Of a DNA stretch of 64,000 bases, positions 10,606 through 22,640 are shown one piece after another. A program made the position numbers and the translations under genes. The stretch spans positions 620,001-684,000 of the forward strand of contig JAUEDM010000009.1 in NCBI GenBank assembly GCA_033439685.1, written 5' to 3'. Below the pieces are notes generated by a model. That model saw only the letters and a program-made list of their open reading frames with translations, did not search any database and was not told the DNA's origin. The DNA comes from Apodospora peruviana (lineage: Eukaryota; Ascomycota; Sordariomycetes; Sordariales; Lasiosphaeriaceae). Each line of letters opens with the position of its first letter. Within the stretch, counting starts at the first letter, position 1.

Positions 10606-11661
10606 TTAAAACCTCGGTATCGCCGACTTTTCAGCAACTAATATCCGTCGTCGGTACTGCTCCCGGAAGTTGTACCGGCAGAATGTGCCATACCCATAAG
10701 CGGCGATACCAATCAGTGTCCAGAGGCCGGTAATAACAAGACCGATCGGGAAAATGAGAATCTGCACGCCGGGAAGCACAAACGCCGTACTCCCGTTCTT
10801 GAGGCGAACAATCTCGTCCTCGACCGCCAGGTTGGCAAGCGTGAAACTGCTCATGACCACCTCCTGCGAAAAGACGCCCGCTACGAACGCGGCCTCGTTC
10901 GACGAGACATTTGTGCTGACCGTCTGGCCCTGTGCGTTCGTTCCGCTCAGCGTCACGACGGGCATGACGAGCGCTTGTAATTGGGCCCTGTTTTCTCTCT
11001 GGTTAGCCAACATGAATACCGCAAGAGTGGAAGCCACATACATGGTGATGTCTGGCGATATCTCGGACTTGTCGATCTGCCCGACAAACAGGTACGTCTG
11101 CAGCAGTTGAAGATCGTCCGCGGTGGTGGCTATTTGCCTCGACCCGAGCTTCGGCATCACCACCTTCGCGGCTGCCGTCCCCGGGCTCACCGGAGACACC
11201 GAGGCGCCCGTGTACCGGAGACCGACCTCGATGTTTTCAGGCGGAATGCCCGCAAAATCGCCAGTCGGTACATTGAGCTTATATAACCTCAGATCGGCCT
11301 CGAAGCCGCCCGAGGTGCTGTCTAACGCTGGTAGGTTGTAGCAGACGCAGGTGCCTGAGGGATTTGACGCCTCCGGGAGGGCTTTGAGTGCTGTTATGCA
11401 TGCCGCGTTCGCCTGTGCGTCCCACGCCGTCATGTTGATGGTGCCATCCGGGTTGAGGACGGTATCGCTGCCCTGGCCTGATGATAATTGCCGCGACTCC
11501 AGTATGCCCCGGGCCAAGAGAGTCTTCTTCGCTACTTCCTGCATTCTCCGCTCGTATGACGGACTGTTGCGGCTCATCCCTTCGACCACAAGATCTCCAA
11601 TCCCCGCTTGAGCACCCGATGCCAGCAGAGTGGCGACGAGCGCCGCTGTTTGCCAAATCAT
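10606..11661 (-). CDS. secreted/membrane-anchored protein of unknown function
   Basis: A single-exon ORF of 351 aa starts at ATG 11661, giving a clear signal peptide (MIWQTAALVATLLASGAQA). An earlier in-frame non-ATG start would destroy that signal, so it is not used. The middle is an extracellular-type domain with two pairs of cysteines (ACITAL and TCVCYNLPAL) and several N-x-S/T sites. Near the C-terminus a long hydrophobic segment (about 300-325, VQILIFPIGLVITGLW) is followed by a basic tail (YNFREQYRRRI). This predicts a type I membrane protein at the cell surface or in the endomembrane system. I do not recognise the family. The 5' flank carries a GT microsatellite and a long purine-rich stretch. 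Confidence 0.75.
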   Translation of the reverse strand: MIWQTAALVATLLASGAQAGIGDLVVEGMSRNSPSYERRMQEVAKKTLLARGILESRQLSSGQGSDTVLNPDGTINMTAWDAQANAACITALKALPEASNPSGTCVCYNLPALDSTSGGFEADLRLYKLNVPTGDFAGIPPENIEVGLRYTGASVSPVSPGTAAAKVVMPKLGSRQIATTADDLQLLQTYLFVGQIDKSEISPDITMYVASTLAVFMLANQRENRAQLQALVMPVVTLSGTNAQGQTVSTNVSSNEAAFVAGVFSQEVVMSSFTLANLAVEDEIVRLKNGSTAFVLPGVQILIFPIGLVITGLWTLIGIAAYGYGTFCRYNFREQYRRRILVAEKSAIPRF

Positions 11662-11672
11662 CTTGAAATTTG

Positions 11673-11689
11673 GTGTGTGTGTGTGTGTG
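11673..11689. repeat. (GT)n microsatellite in the 5' leader
   Basis: About eight and a half GT units lie 12 nt upstream of the start codon of the signal-peptide gene, so length changes would alter its leader. Confidence 0.85.
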
Positions 11690-11699
11690 ATATCCTCCT

Positions 11700-14600
11700 C
11701 CTGTCCAAGTGTATTAAAGTGATGTTGTCCTTGCAACCTAAGCCTCCGAAAGAATCCGTCCGGCGGCGTGTCGAATCGAAATCGTTCGTATATCGTCCTC
11801 GTTCCTTACCCACGCCAGAGAGTGTAGACGGCAGGTAGACTCGAAGGTTGTTTCGTGAAGGAGAGAAGAGAAGAAAGGAGGGACCCGCCCAGAGAAGGGA
11901 TTAGGTTCCTTACCAATAAAGTTGTTGATGAAGGTCACGGGAAGGATGAAGAGAAAGAAGGGAAGGAGAAAAGAAGAGAAGACCGTTGGGTGAGAGGGCA
12001 AGAAAGGATTAAACACGCGGATAAACAAGAAGGTAGTGTGGAAAGTGGAAGATTATGCAACGGAGATCAAGATCCTCGGGACCTTGTAATAGTATATGGT
12101 CCAGACCACAGGCCGTGGTCTGTTGAGGGAGTGACGAATGATAGAGGAGGGATTCGAGTGTGAAGGAGGGAAGGGGCCGGAGGATGCTACTGTATGGAGA
12201 TTAGACATCCTGGCACTTGTCAGGACGTCGTGGGTCCAGACGATACAAGAAGACCAGAAACTGTACGAGCCCACGATGTAAGAGAAGATGCAAGCGAGCA
12301 GAGATGGGACTCTGTGGTCGTAGATCCACGATACGACATATGGGACGGGAGCGTTGTGAGCCAATCATTTGGCTGGAGGTGTTGACTGGGGCATGTCTTG
12401 GAGAGCCATGTCCCAAACGGTGGACGAAGAAGAATGGCGCCACTCAGGAATCTCTGGGTTTGACAGAGGCTTGGATCGACAGAGACTGCGACGAACTGCA
12501 ACGGCCGTGGGAGAGAAGGGCAGGGGACAGAGTGAGCATCGTGGGCTATCGAGTGTCGAGTGCATCGAGAGTGTCGGGGAGTGGAGGCTCAACTGCGACA
12601 GGCGACGGGGTTGACACGCACTGTAATTTGCGACAGCGTTAGCAGCAAACACGGGCAAATTGGCATCAAATGGCAGAGAAAATGCCTGGATCGTGTTAAG
12701 GACATGTGTGGACTGCGGTATGATCGTCTCGCGAAATCCATGCGGAACTCAGCATAGCGCCATGGCATTTGTATGATCGCTGTGATGCAACGTCTTTGGT
12801 CGCAAATTCTGGGGGTGCGGCCAGGGCCTTGAGACATGTCTGCCCCGCAGTGGACGCGCACAGGCCAAGACCACAACGAGGCCCAGCTCGCAGCGCCTGC
12901 CCAAAGATCTGGCGATAGCTCATGTGCCTCATCGCTGCACGCCACATCGCCGCAAAAGCTTGGACGAGTTGAGGTTATTCGGGTTCTTCGAGATGATTTC
13001 ACTTCTACCGATAGAGCAGCTATGCTCAAGTTGTGAAAAATAGAACTTGACCAGACAGTAAGACAGTACACTCGACCGACGACGCTTCAAGTCGAGTCCA
13101 AGGGGCGAACTAAAGACAATAATAATGACAAAGCTCAGGGGTCTTTGCAATTCTCAAACGGCGAAGGTGTCAGTAGAGAGTGCGAATTAACCAAAGCGCC
13201 CCCACCAGCCACAGTTACCCCAATTCCAGCCCGTTCCAGCCACAGCCGTACGGTAGGATGAGACCCCCTCTAGCCAATGGCTTTGCTTCATTTCTTCCCG
13301 TCGGCTGTTTCTACCGCCGAGGTCGTGCTGTTTCGGAGTTTTTCTCAAGTCTCGATTTCCCTGGCTTCGGCGCCACATCTGAAATAGCACCAGCGCCTAC
13401 TGTTACCGATCGGCCGCGGTCGGGGTCAAGATATTGGCCTGCAAGACACGCAAGTACCGGACGAACTGTCGCCCAACAGCACCCAGACCACCATATGCCG
13501 ATGCGGCTCATTATGCGAAATTTCGTTGATGCACATTCGCTGGAGGACAGAAACGCGATGACATTGAAGTGCCGAGTGTGGATATATTGATGCTTCCTCA
13601 CTAACAATTTTAGCAACGATCTGCATATAAGTCTGCTAGTGCGCTAGGTTATGCCAACAATCGCCGTTGGGAAGCAGGGAATCGCCGCCTGGTCAGCAAA
13701 TATTGGATATTGTTGCTTCTGTCATCACCTTGTTTCTTCCATGGCGGCATTATTTTTAGTACACGACAGAGGTGGTTAAGACGGTCTTTGTTTGTCCCAA
13801 GCCAAACAACATCTTGCCGCCCATGTGCCGCTCCTCTAAACTCCGACGCACCCATTATATTTCCTCGAACAAGCAAACCCGAACCTAATACAAGTGCAAG
13901 ATCCTTCCTGTGCCCCCGTTGATGCCAACTCATCCGCATGCAGGTATCCCAAACCTTGGTGTTCGGCATAATCCGCATGTCCTTGGAGGAGGATGATGTT
14001 GGGGAGCGACCAATTCCTCGGGGCAAATTCCTTGGTATCGAATCTGCGTCCGCCGTCCCCCAGCTGATGGACCTCGCTGCGGAGGCGGCGCGCCGATTGT
14101 CCTTAGGCCCGGACCAAACAGGTAAAATCACCTTACCTGCCAGTTCCTCTGATCACCAGAGACAGGGGCTAGCCGATCGACCCACGACCAGCTTGGGAAG
14201 TTGAGGTTCCGAATCGATCGGTTCCGGCAAGCCGTTGAGCACACGACCGCCGTACGGGCCGTGGAGAACCGAAAGCGCACGCTGGAAAGCGTTCAGCGTA
14301 CGGTAACTCCTGCCTCTATGCTCGTCTTGAAGCAACGCGAGGCCGAAGAGCCCGGGATCCAGGAGTCGAACCTCGGCAACCGGGGCGCGAAATGATGGGA
14401 TGTCACCTGATCGGCCAGCAGAGGTTCCTTCCATTAGGAGACGAAATGCAAGTCGCTTTCTCTGGGAGGTCGGGGCTCCGATTCGCTGGAATGCTGCTTG
14501 TATCAGTACAAGGAGACTTCATGTTCCGTCGTGCGTTGTCACGTGTGTGGTTGGGGAAGCTTTCTCCAAAATACAAAGCCCCTGATTGTTGTCGGACGCG

Positions 14601-14838
14601 GCCGAGCACACCACTGAATGAGGTGAGTGGCGCCCACGGAGAATGCACCATTTCAGCCACAACTGCTGTTCCATCTCACATGCTCGTCCAGAATACGGAC
14701 AGAGTCGGATATGATGTGATTGTATTGCCATTCCATTCTTTCGCGGGCAGATGGTCGTTTATATCAGGTTACCAGTTCAGTCGTTTCTACTTTTATAACT
14801 CCATAATGTAAACACCAAACCAAACCCCAACTACAAAA
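11700..14838. other. long gene-poor region
   Basis: No recognisable gene was found in these 3.1 kb. A purine-rich segment at 11,850-12,010 probably belongs to the leader or promoter of the signal-peptide gene. Two adjacent plus-strand frames, 13,938-14,204 (GIIRMSLEEDDVGERPIP) and 14,201-14,395 (RTLESVQRTVTPASML), look protein-like but are in different frames with no intron between, so they may be a relic. A TATAA-like element (TTTATAAC, about 14,792) lies about 45 nt before the acyltransferase start. Confidence 0.4.
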
Positions 14839-16304
14839 ATGAACGAAATTTCGCAACAAGAAGAAATGCCCCCAATTCCCATCATTCCAGAATTCATTAA
14901 CAATCAAATCATGACCACAACTAATACTTCAACAACACCATCACCAACGACCGATTTCAACCCGACTTCCTTCCTCCACATCCTCCCGCACATTCTACTT
15001 CCCATCCTCCTCATCCTCGCCTACTTCCCTCCCCCGTTTCGCGGCCGCGCACCCCTCTTCCTCGCTTTACTAGCCATCGTCCAATGGCAATGCACCACCT
15101 CACCGTGGCCACCCAACGCCGGAGACACCCGCGCCCTACGATATGGGCTCAACTCATCCTGGATATTTGCTTTGCCAGTAGTAGAAAGGATGGTGATGCA
15201 CACACCTGAAAAGGATTTTTTCAGGGTGGTGGACGACGACGATAGCGACAAGGTCAAGAAGGGAAAGTCACAACTAGTCAGAGAGTGGAGCTGCGGAAAG
15301 CTATGGAGGGCTGTGAGGTTGGTTTGCACGCCCAGGGCGGTGGGCTGGAATTTTGGGAGTCGGATGATCAATGATCAGAGAAAAGAAATGAGGAGACGAC
15401 GACTAGCAAAAGAAAGACAGCTACAAAGGGGGCAGTTCGCGGTCAGGAGTCTGGTCAGAGCGTTCGCGTGTTATCTGGCGTGGGATCTGGTCATGTTGGC
15501 AGAAAAGAAGGTGGTGACCATTCCGGACGCGGAGTCGTGGAGGTGGGGATGGAGTCGGGAGGCGTTGGGAGAAATGGCCAAGGTGGAATTGATCATGTTG
15601 GCGACGGTGTATCTTGGGATGAATTTGTGGTTTGAGACGGCGGCGGCGATCGGGAGCGGGTTGGGGTTGAATCAACCCGAGGTGAGTAGTCACTCTTTCG
15701 GTGGAAGGATGTTTGATGAGAGACGCTGATTTAAAGGGGAAAGGAATGGCCGCCCCTTTTTGGTAGTCTGTTCGACTGCTACACCACCGCAAACGTATGG
15801 GGCAAGTTCTGGCATCAATACCTCCGACAGCCCTGCCTTGGATTCAGTCGCCGCTTGGTTGAGCTCCTTCACGTCCCTCGCCGGTCAACCTTGGCGTACT
15901 TGATCCACCTCACCAACGCCTTTCTGATCAGCACATTCTTCCACGTTCTCAGCGTGGGCACCGTAGCGGGAGGATACTACCCGCTTCGCAGTCTGATATC
16001 CGACATGTCCATTTTCTTCATGTTGCAACCGGTTGGAGCCATGATCGAGGGGGCTGTTATGGCGCTGTTCGCTCGCTATGTCTGGGCTCCAAAGGGGAAG
16101 GGGGGACCAGAGGGAACGACGAGACGAAGTCGAATCGCCGAGGTGGTGATCCCTTCGGTTTGTCAGGGCGTTGGCTACGTGTGGGTGGTCTGCTGGTTCT
16201 TTGTCACTTCTTTCTGGTTTGTGAAGGGATACGCAGGCGTCGGGACGCAGAACTGGAAGCTCCCATATTCGATTATGGAGAGGGTGTTGGTTTGTGGGAA
16301 CTAA
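14839..16304 (+). CDS. wax-synthase-domain (MBOAT-type) acyltransferase
   Basis: Two exons, 14839-15681 and 15744-16304, are joined over a 62-nt intron (GTGAGT donor, GCTGAT branch). They give 467 aa. The polytopic protein starts with a Ser/Thr-rich segment and hydrophobic helices (HILLPILLILAYF, PLFLALLAIVQW). The middle has RAVGWNFGSRMI. The second exon opens with EWPPLFGSLFDCYTTANVWG, then KFWHQ and a membrane segment with STFFHVLSVG, whose His (about 348) is the expected catalytic histidine. This order is typical of the wax synthase family (membrane-bound O-acyltransferase fold), which includes plant wax synthases and fungal acetyltransferases of secondary metabolism such as trichothecene Tri7. 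Acyl transfer to an alcohol in the ER is expected. The substrate is unknown, and no biosynthetic core gene is nearby. It converges on the LysM gene. Confidence 0.85.
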
Positions 16305-17065
16305 ATTCAGGAGTCAAAGGAGGGGAGTTTGGAGTTCGGAGAAATAACACTGAGGAAGAGTTAAATGCTGTTCACAACAGCGGAGTTTCTAGGGGAATAT
16401 CACTAACCTCACCGGTGTCTTCACGAGATCTTGGCCGACATGTTTCTTCCCAGTCGGCCGCGTGACTACCGTAGAGTGGCAGACGAGTTCCGCGCCGTCT
16501 TGCTGATGAAACACCTTAATACTGAGGCAAAGATGCGGTTTGGCCAGGGATGACGGGTCGGCTGTTGGCCCTGTTGAGCCGTCGGCCGATGTGGAGGCCG
16601 ATGATACAAAAGGCATCCGGCCGGCCGTGCAAAGTAGAGACTTGGATTTGGTAGAGATGTCATGGGAACAGAGGCGGCGAAGCGAACGGAAGAACGGTGG
16701 AAATATCCTTCCATATCGTCAAATGGCTGGACCGGCGAGGCTGCAGTCAGACAGCTTTCAGGGGCTGACCCAGGAAAATCTGTTCAGCTTTCAACATGTC
16801 GCTCCCTGGTTTTTGTAGGAATGGATGTGAAGGGGCTACTTAGATAGTAAATAATTCTTTACACTCGTGTGAATCTTCTTTCTTCAACGTTGAACCTTCG
16901 TCTCATCGTCATCCAATCTCCTTTCTTTTTAGCTTCCTCTATCTTCTTCCCGCCAACACGAAGTTGATCTTAGTCTCTTTATACACACCTTAGGTCATCC
17001 ATCTATTGTCAAAAATGTCCCCTGACAGACAAAGCCAGCCAATCCCTGTTCTGCTTAGATCCGTC
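16305..17065. other. intergenic region between convergent genes
   Basis: This is the 3' flank of the acyltransferase and of the LysM gene. It holds only short frames without recognisable domains and a pyrimidine-rich stretch at about 16,870-16,950. Confidence 0.45.
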
Positions 17066-18934
17066 TCATATACCAACGCATGCCCAGTACCCAAGCCACA
17101 GTCCTTGGCAGTCGTCCTGTTTCTCATAGAGTCAGCATCGTTGTTCGAAATCTCGTTCTAGAATATGGTGGGTGAGTGGTTGTTCACTTACGGTTATCTG
17201 TGCGTTCCAAGCGTAGCTATGCCAGATATATACGTCAGCATGTATCCATAGACCATGTCCTTCAAATCCCAAAGCAGCATAGCTTGTGAGAAAGGTACTC
17301 ACAATTTATCCATATCCAAGCTGTGCTTATGTTTCTCAACAATGGCCTCACAGCTATCACCATCCTTGATGCGGTAAAACGTTTGGCCTTGTATAGCTGT
17401 ATGTCAGCCCCCAACTTCCTTCCCAAAGCACACCCTGCATCCCGCTTCATTCGTTAGGGGAGAACTTACATTCAGCCACAACACCATCCTGCACAGGCTC
17501 AGGATGCTGCATCCCCTTTGATATCTCACCCGTAGCCTGAGCTCTCGGCCGATTGGTTACCGACACTGCCGTCCTCAAACTCGAACACATCTGCGCATTG
17601 GTAATGGTGATGGTCCTAATCGTCGTCACAGTAGAACTGATAAACGTAAGGCTGGTCTGCGTCCGCGTCTCGTAGGCAACAACACTTGTGATAGGGACCA
17701 CGCGCGTCGAGATCACGGTCGAAGTGCCCGCTATCACTGTAGATAAGACAATTCGGGTGGTGGAGGCGGTTACTTCGATGACCTGGGCTGGTGCCGTCAC
17801 TGTCTGCCTTATGGTTTGCGTCGCTGTTGTTGTTGCGGTTGCGGTGGTGGTGGCGGTTACAACTTCGCCTGGGACAGTGTTGACCACCGTGTTGGTGACT
17901 CGGACTGTGCGTGTTGCTGTTTCTGTAGTGATAATTGCTTCTCCTGGCACTGTTGATATCATGGTGTTGGTAACTCTGACTGTCCTTGTAGCTGTGGCTG
18001 TTACCGCTTCCCCTGGGGCCGTTGATATTACCGTATCGGTCACTCTTATGGTCTGCGTTGCCGTAGCCGTAGCTGCAGCTGTAGCCGTAGCCGTTGTTGT
18101 GATGGCTGTGCCTGGAATTATAGAAATCAGGGTGTTGGTGATCCTAATCGTCTGGGTTGCGGTGGCTGTTGCCGTTGTGGTCACTCCCTGTCCAGGTATC
18201 GTAGATACCACGGTATCCGTCACTCTCACTGTCTGTGTTGCTGTCGCTGTGGCTGTCGCCGTGGCCGTAGTCGTCACCCCCTGACCCGGAACGGTAGTGA
18301 AAATCGTACTCGTCACGCTTTGCGTGCTAGTAACACTTGTTACAACAGATGTGGTCGTTGTCCTGATGACCGTCTCCGTAACCACAATCACCGTCGGAGA
18401 AGGCCCTCCCCCACCACCTCTCGTTGCGCTTGTCGATATCGACGAGCCTGTATCGCTGGATGACGGCACAATCCCAGCGCTTCCGCACAGCCCAAACTCC
18501 GGCTGACACATCGGGCCGCAGTGGTCGCTCGTCTTGCCGCACCACCCGTGCTCCGAACAGCACTGCCCGTACGTTGACCCGAGACACGTCAACCCGTTTC
18601 CGCATTGTCCGTTATATGTAACCTCAAGCGGTGGCGGACCCGTAGACCCAGCCCCCGGACTTGAGGTTGTCGGTGAATATGCCGGATCGACGCAGTATTC
18701 GCTCCCGGTCTTTAGAGCATCGCACGATGTGATGCCCGGATTGCCTCGTATAAACTGGGCGATCGTAATCCCTGACGTCGCGGCGATGGACGCGCAGGTA
18801 TCCCCAACTTTTGCCCTGACCGTCTGTCCACAAGTTGCCCCCGTGGCGGCCGGAATCCCATGAACAACGGTGCCGAACACGGCAATGGCCGCGAGTAGGT
18901 AATGTGGTAGGAGGAATAGGGTCCCGGTCCGCAT
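17066..18934 (-). CDS. LysM-hevein-Thr repeat-LysM chitin-binding secreted protein
   Basis: Four exons on the minus strand, 17470-18934, 17303-17396, 17192-17216 and 17066-17116, keep frame through 73-, 86- and 75-nt introns and give 544 aa. After a signal peptide come a LysM-like domain (about 33-82, VGDTCASIAATSGITIAQF) and a hevein/ChtBD1 domain with the expected cysteine pattern (QCCSEHGWCGKTSDHC). A long Thr/Ala/Val-rich region follows, made of repeats around TVRVTDTVVSTIPG. The last three exons encode a second LysM: FYRIKDGDSCEAIVEKH, then YAWNAQI, ending DDCQGLWLGYWACVGI. LysM (CBM50) and hevein (CBM18) modules bind chitin. Such fungal proteins are wall proteins or effectors that hide chitin from host receptors. 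The Thr-rich region is probably O-glycosylated. No GH18 chitinase is adjacent. Confidence 0.88.
17688..18300 (-). repeat. Thr/Ala-rich tandem repeats of the LysM protein
   Basis: About six diverged units share the pattern R-V/I-T-D/N-T, then V/I-S-T-x-PG-E/Q, then a TATATATA-type run of variable length. The variable run between units indicates slippage-type length variation. Confidence 0.75.
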
Positions 18935-20380
18935 TGTCGCCTAGTCTGCTGTAGTTGACCCTCGAACCAAGTAGATGGTGAACAGGTCGTTGCTAGGTTT
19001 GGCTCGGTAGAAGGACGGCTACCCCGGATCACGATGACGGGAGATGGGAAGATGGATGTCGGGAATGTTTGAAAGGAGGGAATGTCGAACCGGGCGGCTG
19101 TGTCTGCCGAGCATAAACTAGAATGGCGAGATATTAGTATCTGTTATAAGAGACCGGAAACATGTACATTACCCACAAATGGTTCAGTGGACTTGCTTGT
19201 GGAGCGACCTAGAGATCCTCTTGGCGTGGGACGTCATGCTGCGTGGCTGACAGCTCGGCGTGCCTATCCGTCCTGCTGCAACCAACCCGTCCAAGGTCAT
19301 GGGTCGATGGATGGTTATCTGAATTGTCCCATTCGTAACGTGTGCATTTTGTGGTGAACTATGACGACGCTCGCTGCGGGTAGAGGTAGCGGGAAACATT
19401 ATCGGCATCGCATGCACCGGATTCCTGCCCGCGTGTGCGGCCAATCACCAGATAGCTGGAGATGAATAGATACGTTGCAGGCAGGAAAACCTCCGTTTGG
19501 CTGGCTTTATTGCTGTCGGTAATTGAAAATCAACTCGGTGGCCATGTGTTTGCGGCATGCTACTTGCAGGTGGTGGGCGGGAGCGTGTTTATATCGATGT
19601 TCAGCCTAATATTTTCCTGGACGCAGAGGAAGCCGAGGGAAGTTTGAGCTTCCAATCAATGGCTGCCGGCGGAAGTGGCCAGTCCCGTGGATCCAAGGTT
19701 ACCGTCCCGCGCGACACCTGAGGCAGCAGCTTGGAACTGTGTTCTCTACGTAGAGAAAAATGGAAGTATTTGATAGTACGCTCTGCTATCTTTCAGTACT
19801 TGATATCAACCAGCTCCCACCGTGATGCCTGCGTGCGATGGATCTTGCACATGAAGGCGCAACAGTCTTTTGATACCCGCAGTCATATGTGCTATTTGGC
19901 CCTGTCTATTTATCACAGATAAAGTAACATAAATCTTCCTACAATTTAACTTAATTCTGCTTTACCATACACATTACAACATCGCAGTCGTCACCAGCCC
20001 CGAGCCTCTTTTTGAGAAACCCACACAGGGTTTCCTCCTGCAGGGTCGGAGTCAGTCCACAGGAAGCTAAAGCAAGCTGATACACAGCCGAAACTGAGCT
20101 CCATTATGATTGAAGTAAGAGACCACGTCTTGTCATCTGAAGCCTTCACGCAGAACACGTCTAAGGGACGCGACGAGGACTGCAGGATTGTGCCGCGGGG
20201 GGTGACTGATAGTTCGAAGCCGAAGAACTTGGACATCACTCCAGCCCCGGCGGTCCTTGTGGGTCTTCCAACAGACATATTCTCGGAAGGTCCCCAAGGC
20301 TGCCTTGCTTCCTCCGTCTTCGAACCAGACGACAAAGTTGTATACGTCAGTGCAGCAGAATCCTGCGCTTCATCGAGCTA
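18935..20380. other. gene-poor region upstream of the LysM gene
   Basis: This contains the LysM promoter. A 114-codon minus frame at 19,991-20,335 has no recognisable domain. No convincing gene was found. Confidence 0.4.
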
Positions 20381-20523
20381 TTTGTTTGACGGTCGATCTT
20401 AGAGGTAGCTCATCAAGTGATGGAAACCAAATGAACAAGTCTCTTTTGGGTATGGGCGTCGTCATCGTCGGGCACTTGTAGTTGGGACTGCCCGGCTTGC
20501 AGAGGTCTGGGTGGTGGGTGGTG

Positions 20524-20551
20524 GTGCCAGTGCCAGTGCCAGTGCCAGTGC
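20524..20551. repeat. GTGCCA hexanucleotide repeat
   Basis: Four complete GTGCCA units and a partial fifth lie in tandem. Confidence 0.85.
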
Positions 20552-20919
20552 CCGTGGCTGGGATCGGTGGGATCCAGGGGATTTTCGGGCAGGGTGCCGT
20601 GCCCGGGGTGGAGGCGGCTTGATCAGGATTAAGGGGTGCCACACAATTTTTTCTCTTAGCTGTCGAATCAATGTCGAGCGCAGTGCAGCAATGGCCTCGT
20701 TAGCGTCCTTTTTGGTAGCCGCCAAGACAATGACAATGGAGTCCCCTTCGTTGACTTGGATAGCGACCTTGAACTTTTGACAAATATGATCGAAAATTGT
20801 TGGAATAACCTCACGGACATACCATTGACAGGGCAACAACCAGAGCAGGCATGATTTGGCTTGCCGGCAGCGGATCCGTACCGGGACCGCTGCACCGGTA
20901 TTTCGAAGCCCGGGCTCGA

Positions 20920-21090
20920 TTCTGCTCACAGTCACACAAGAGTGGTTTTCTTTTCATTGTACTGAATAGTTTTCTTCTCTCTTCCTTAGACCAATACACA
21001 CATTTGCGAACAGCTTCAATGAGTAGTTCGCTTCGTGACTACGTCTGCAGACTTCTTGATTCTTTGCTATTGCAATCAACAAAAATGGCC
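20920..21090 (-). repeat. degenerate dispersed repeat, copy 2 (partner at 2,680-2,850)
   Basis: TAGACCAATACACACATTTGC and the following CAGCTTC, ACGTCTGCAGACTTC and TTTGCTATTG blocks match copy 1 in the same order and strand. Confidence 0.55.
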
Positions 21091-21749
21091 TTCAGGTCCA
21101 GATCCGAGGGGTCTGGATCATTGTAATGATGCGGCGATGCGCCCGCAACCCCAGCCCGCCTTTTGTTGGGAATGGTATTGTACAGTCGAGGAAGAATATT
21201 GGTGTTCTTGCTGAATTGGTCCTCTGGTTTTATGAAGATGATGTTGCCCTCCGTCCAGGTGCGGCCGCGGACACGGTTCTCTCCTTGAAACACGCCGACC
21301 CGAAACCTTGGTAACATCAGTGTTGGCCCGATTGTGCTTCCCAGGCATCGAGGGGCCGGCAGGGAAGACAGGTGAGAAGGTAGGAAGGGGAGAGTCCTCA
21401 ACTAGCGTTACGGGTCGAAAGTCCAACTATCAAACCACTGTCATCAGTTGGGCACTCGCAATTCCAGTTAATTCTGCTTGGCACGATCGAAAACTCGATG
21501 TTGGCGATGAAGCATTTCTTCACTTCGGACAGGTGATATGCATACTCTTCGCTATACGTAATCATACATTCCGCCAGTTCTTTTGTTCATTCTCAGAAGT
21601 TCAAGGCGGACTTGATACGAGCAGGGAGCGACCGTGTAAAGACCGCAGCACAGGGACATATAGTCACAGAAGACCGGCAAGGAACAACGGCTAGGGTAGC
21701 CGCATGGAACCCCAATCTCATGAACGTCTGCTTCTGGTGCGCTGCTCTT

Positions 21750-22640
21750 CGATGTCGTCGTTGCCTCGGCGTCATGACGAGGTTTTCGTTGGAATATTAT
21801 TATACAGTCGGGAGAAAGGTTCGTGTTTCCGTAATATCGCGTAGTGTCAAGGGAACATGCTGCCGTCGCCGGCCTGGGTCAGCCGGTTGGTCTGGCCGGC
21901 TACACCGACAGCCTTCGTGTTGGTCATAACGGGAGGTGAGAAGGATAAGATATGAACCAACCCAAAAAAGGAACCCAAAGAAAGTCAGTCTACCTCCAGC
22001 TGAACCCCTGATCCCGCCAGGGTAGTCATCACCCCATTCGACGGCCGCAAAGACCTCTCTCTGCTTTAAGAGTTGTGTCGTCGGGACGAGAATTATCACA
22101 TGTCAATCTGGTTCCGAACTTCCAGGAATCAGCATGGTGATTCTCTGGATAGGAGGTCGTGGCCTACCCGTCCCCCTGAAGCAGTTGAGGAGTTCCTGCG
22201 AAATGCTGAGGTTGTGATTGCTTGTAACTTGGCTGTCCAACACCCGTGTGGTCAAGAATGCAATCCAGTGGGCTTTGAAACACCAGGCACTTATCCGCCC
22301 CGATCCAGCCGTGGTCGCTTCATTGCCGGCGGGAGATCGTGTGCCTTGGAGTCATGGGCCATGCAGCCAACGCAGCCAGCGCAATGAGTGATCACCAGTA
22401 CCTTGGTCTCGTTGTTGTGCTTGTAGGGGGGACCACCCGCTTGCAGAGGTCTAGGTGGTAGACACTGTCGGCTTGCCAGCGTTGCGAGCAGGCTAGTTCT
22501 TTTGAATACCGCCGGCAGGAGCAGTGGTGGCGGAGCGACTGCCAGCGGAAGTGCGACTTCGACACGGAATGCTCGGCTAGCTTCTGGATCGACGCGAGGC
22601 CGGCGACGAGGTAGTTGCTCTTAACCAGCCCTTCTTGGCG
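21750..22640. repeat. partial second copy of the decayed 20.4-21.4 kb locus
   Basis: GCTTGCAGAGGTCTAGGTGG at about 22,440 matches the segment at about 20,493. TTGGAATATTATTATACAGTCG at 21,790 resembles 21,165-21,185. The order of the pieces suggests a diverged duplication, with no intact reading frame left. Confidence 0.4.

Larger units (their letters stand above)
20380..21420 (-). pseudogene. decayed gene of unknown family, in pieces
   Basis: Protein-like sequence on the minus strand runs in three pieces. The first ends in AIFVDCNSKESRSLQ, then an in-frame TAG (at about 21,039). The same frame continues after the stop with ELLIEAVRKCVYWSKEERRK. A frame change then leads to FKVAIQVNEGDSIVIVLAAT and AAIAALRSTLIRQLRE-like sequence, ending in a Pro/Thr-rich tail made by a GTGCCA microsatellite. 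No introns explain the breaks. Part of the second piece matches the relic at 2.7 kb. The family is not recognised. Confidence 0.45.

Noticed and set aside
17688..18284. 198-codon Val-rich plus-strand ORF
   Set aside because: It is antisense to the Thr-rich repeats of the LysM protein (ACN codons read backwards give Val).
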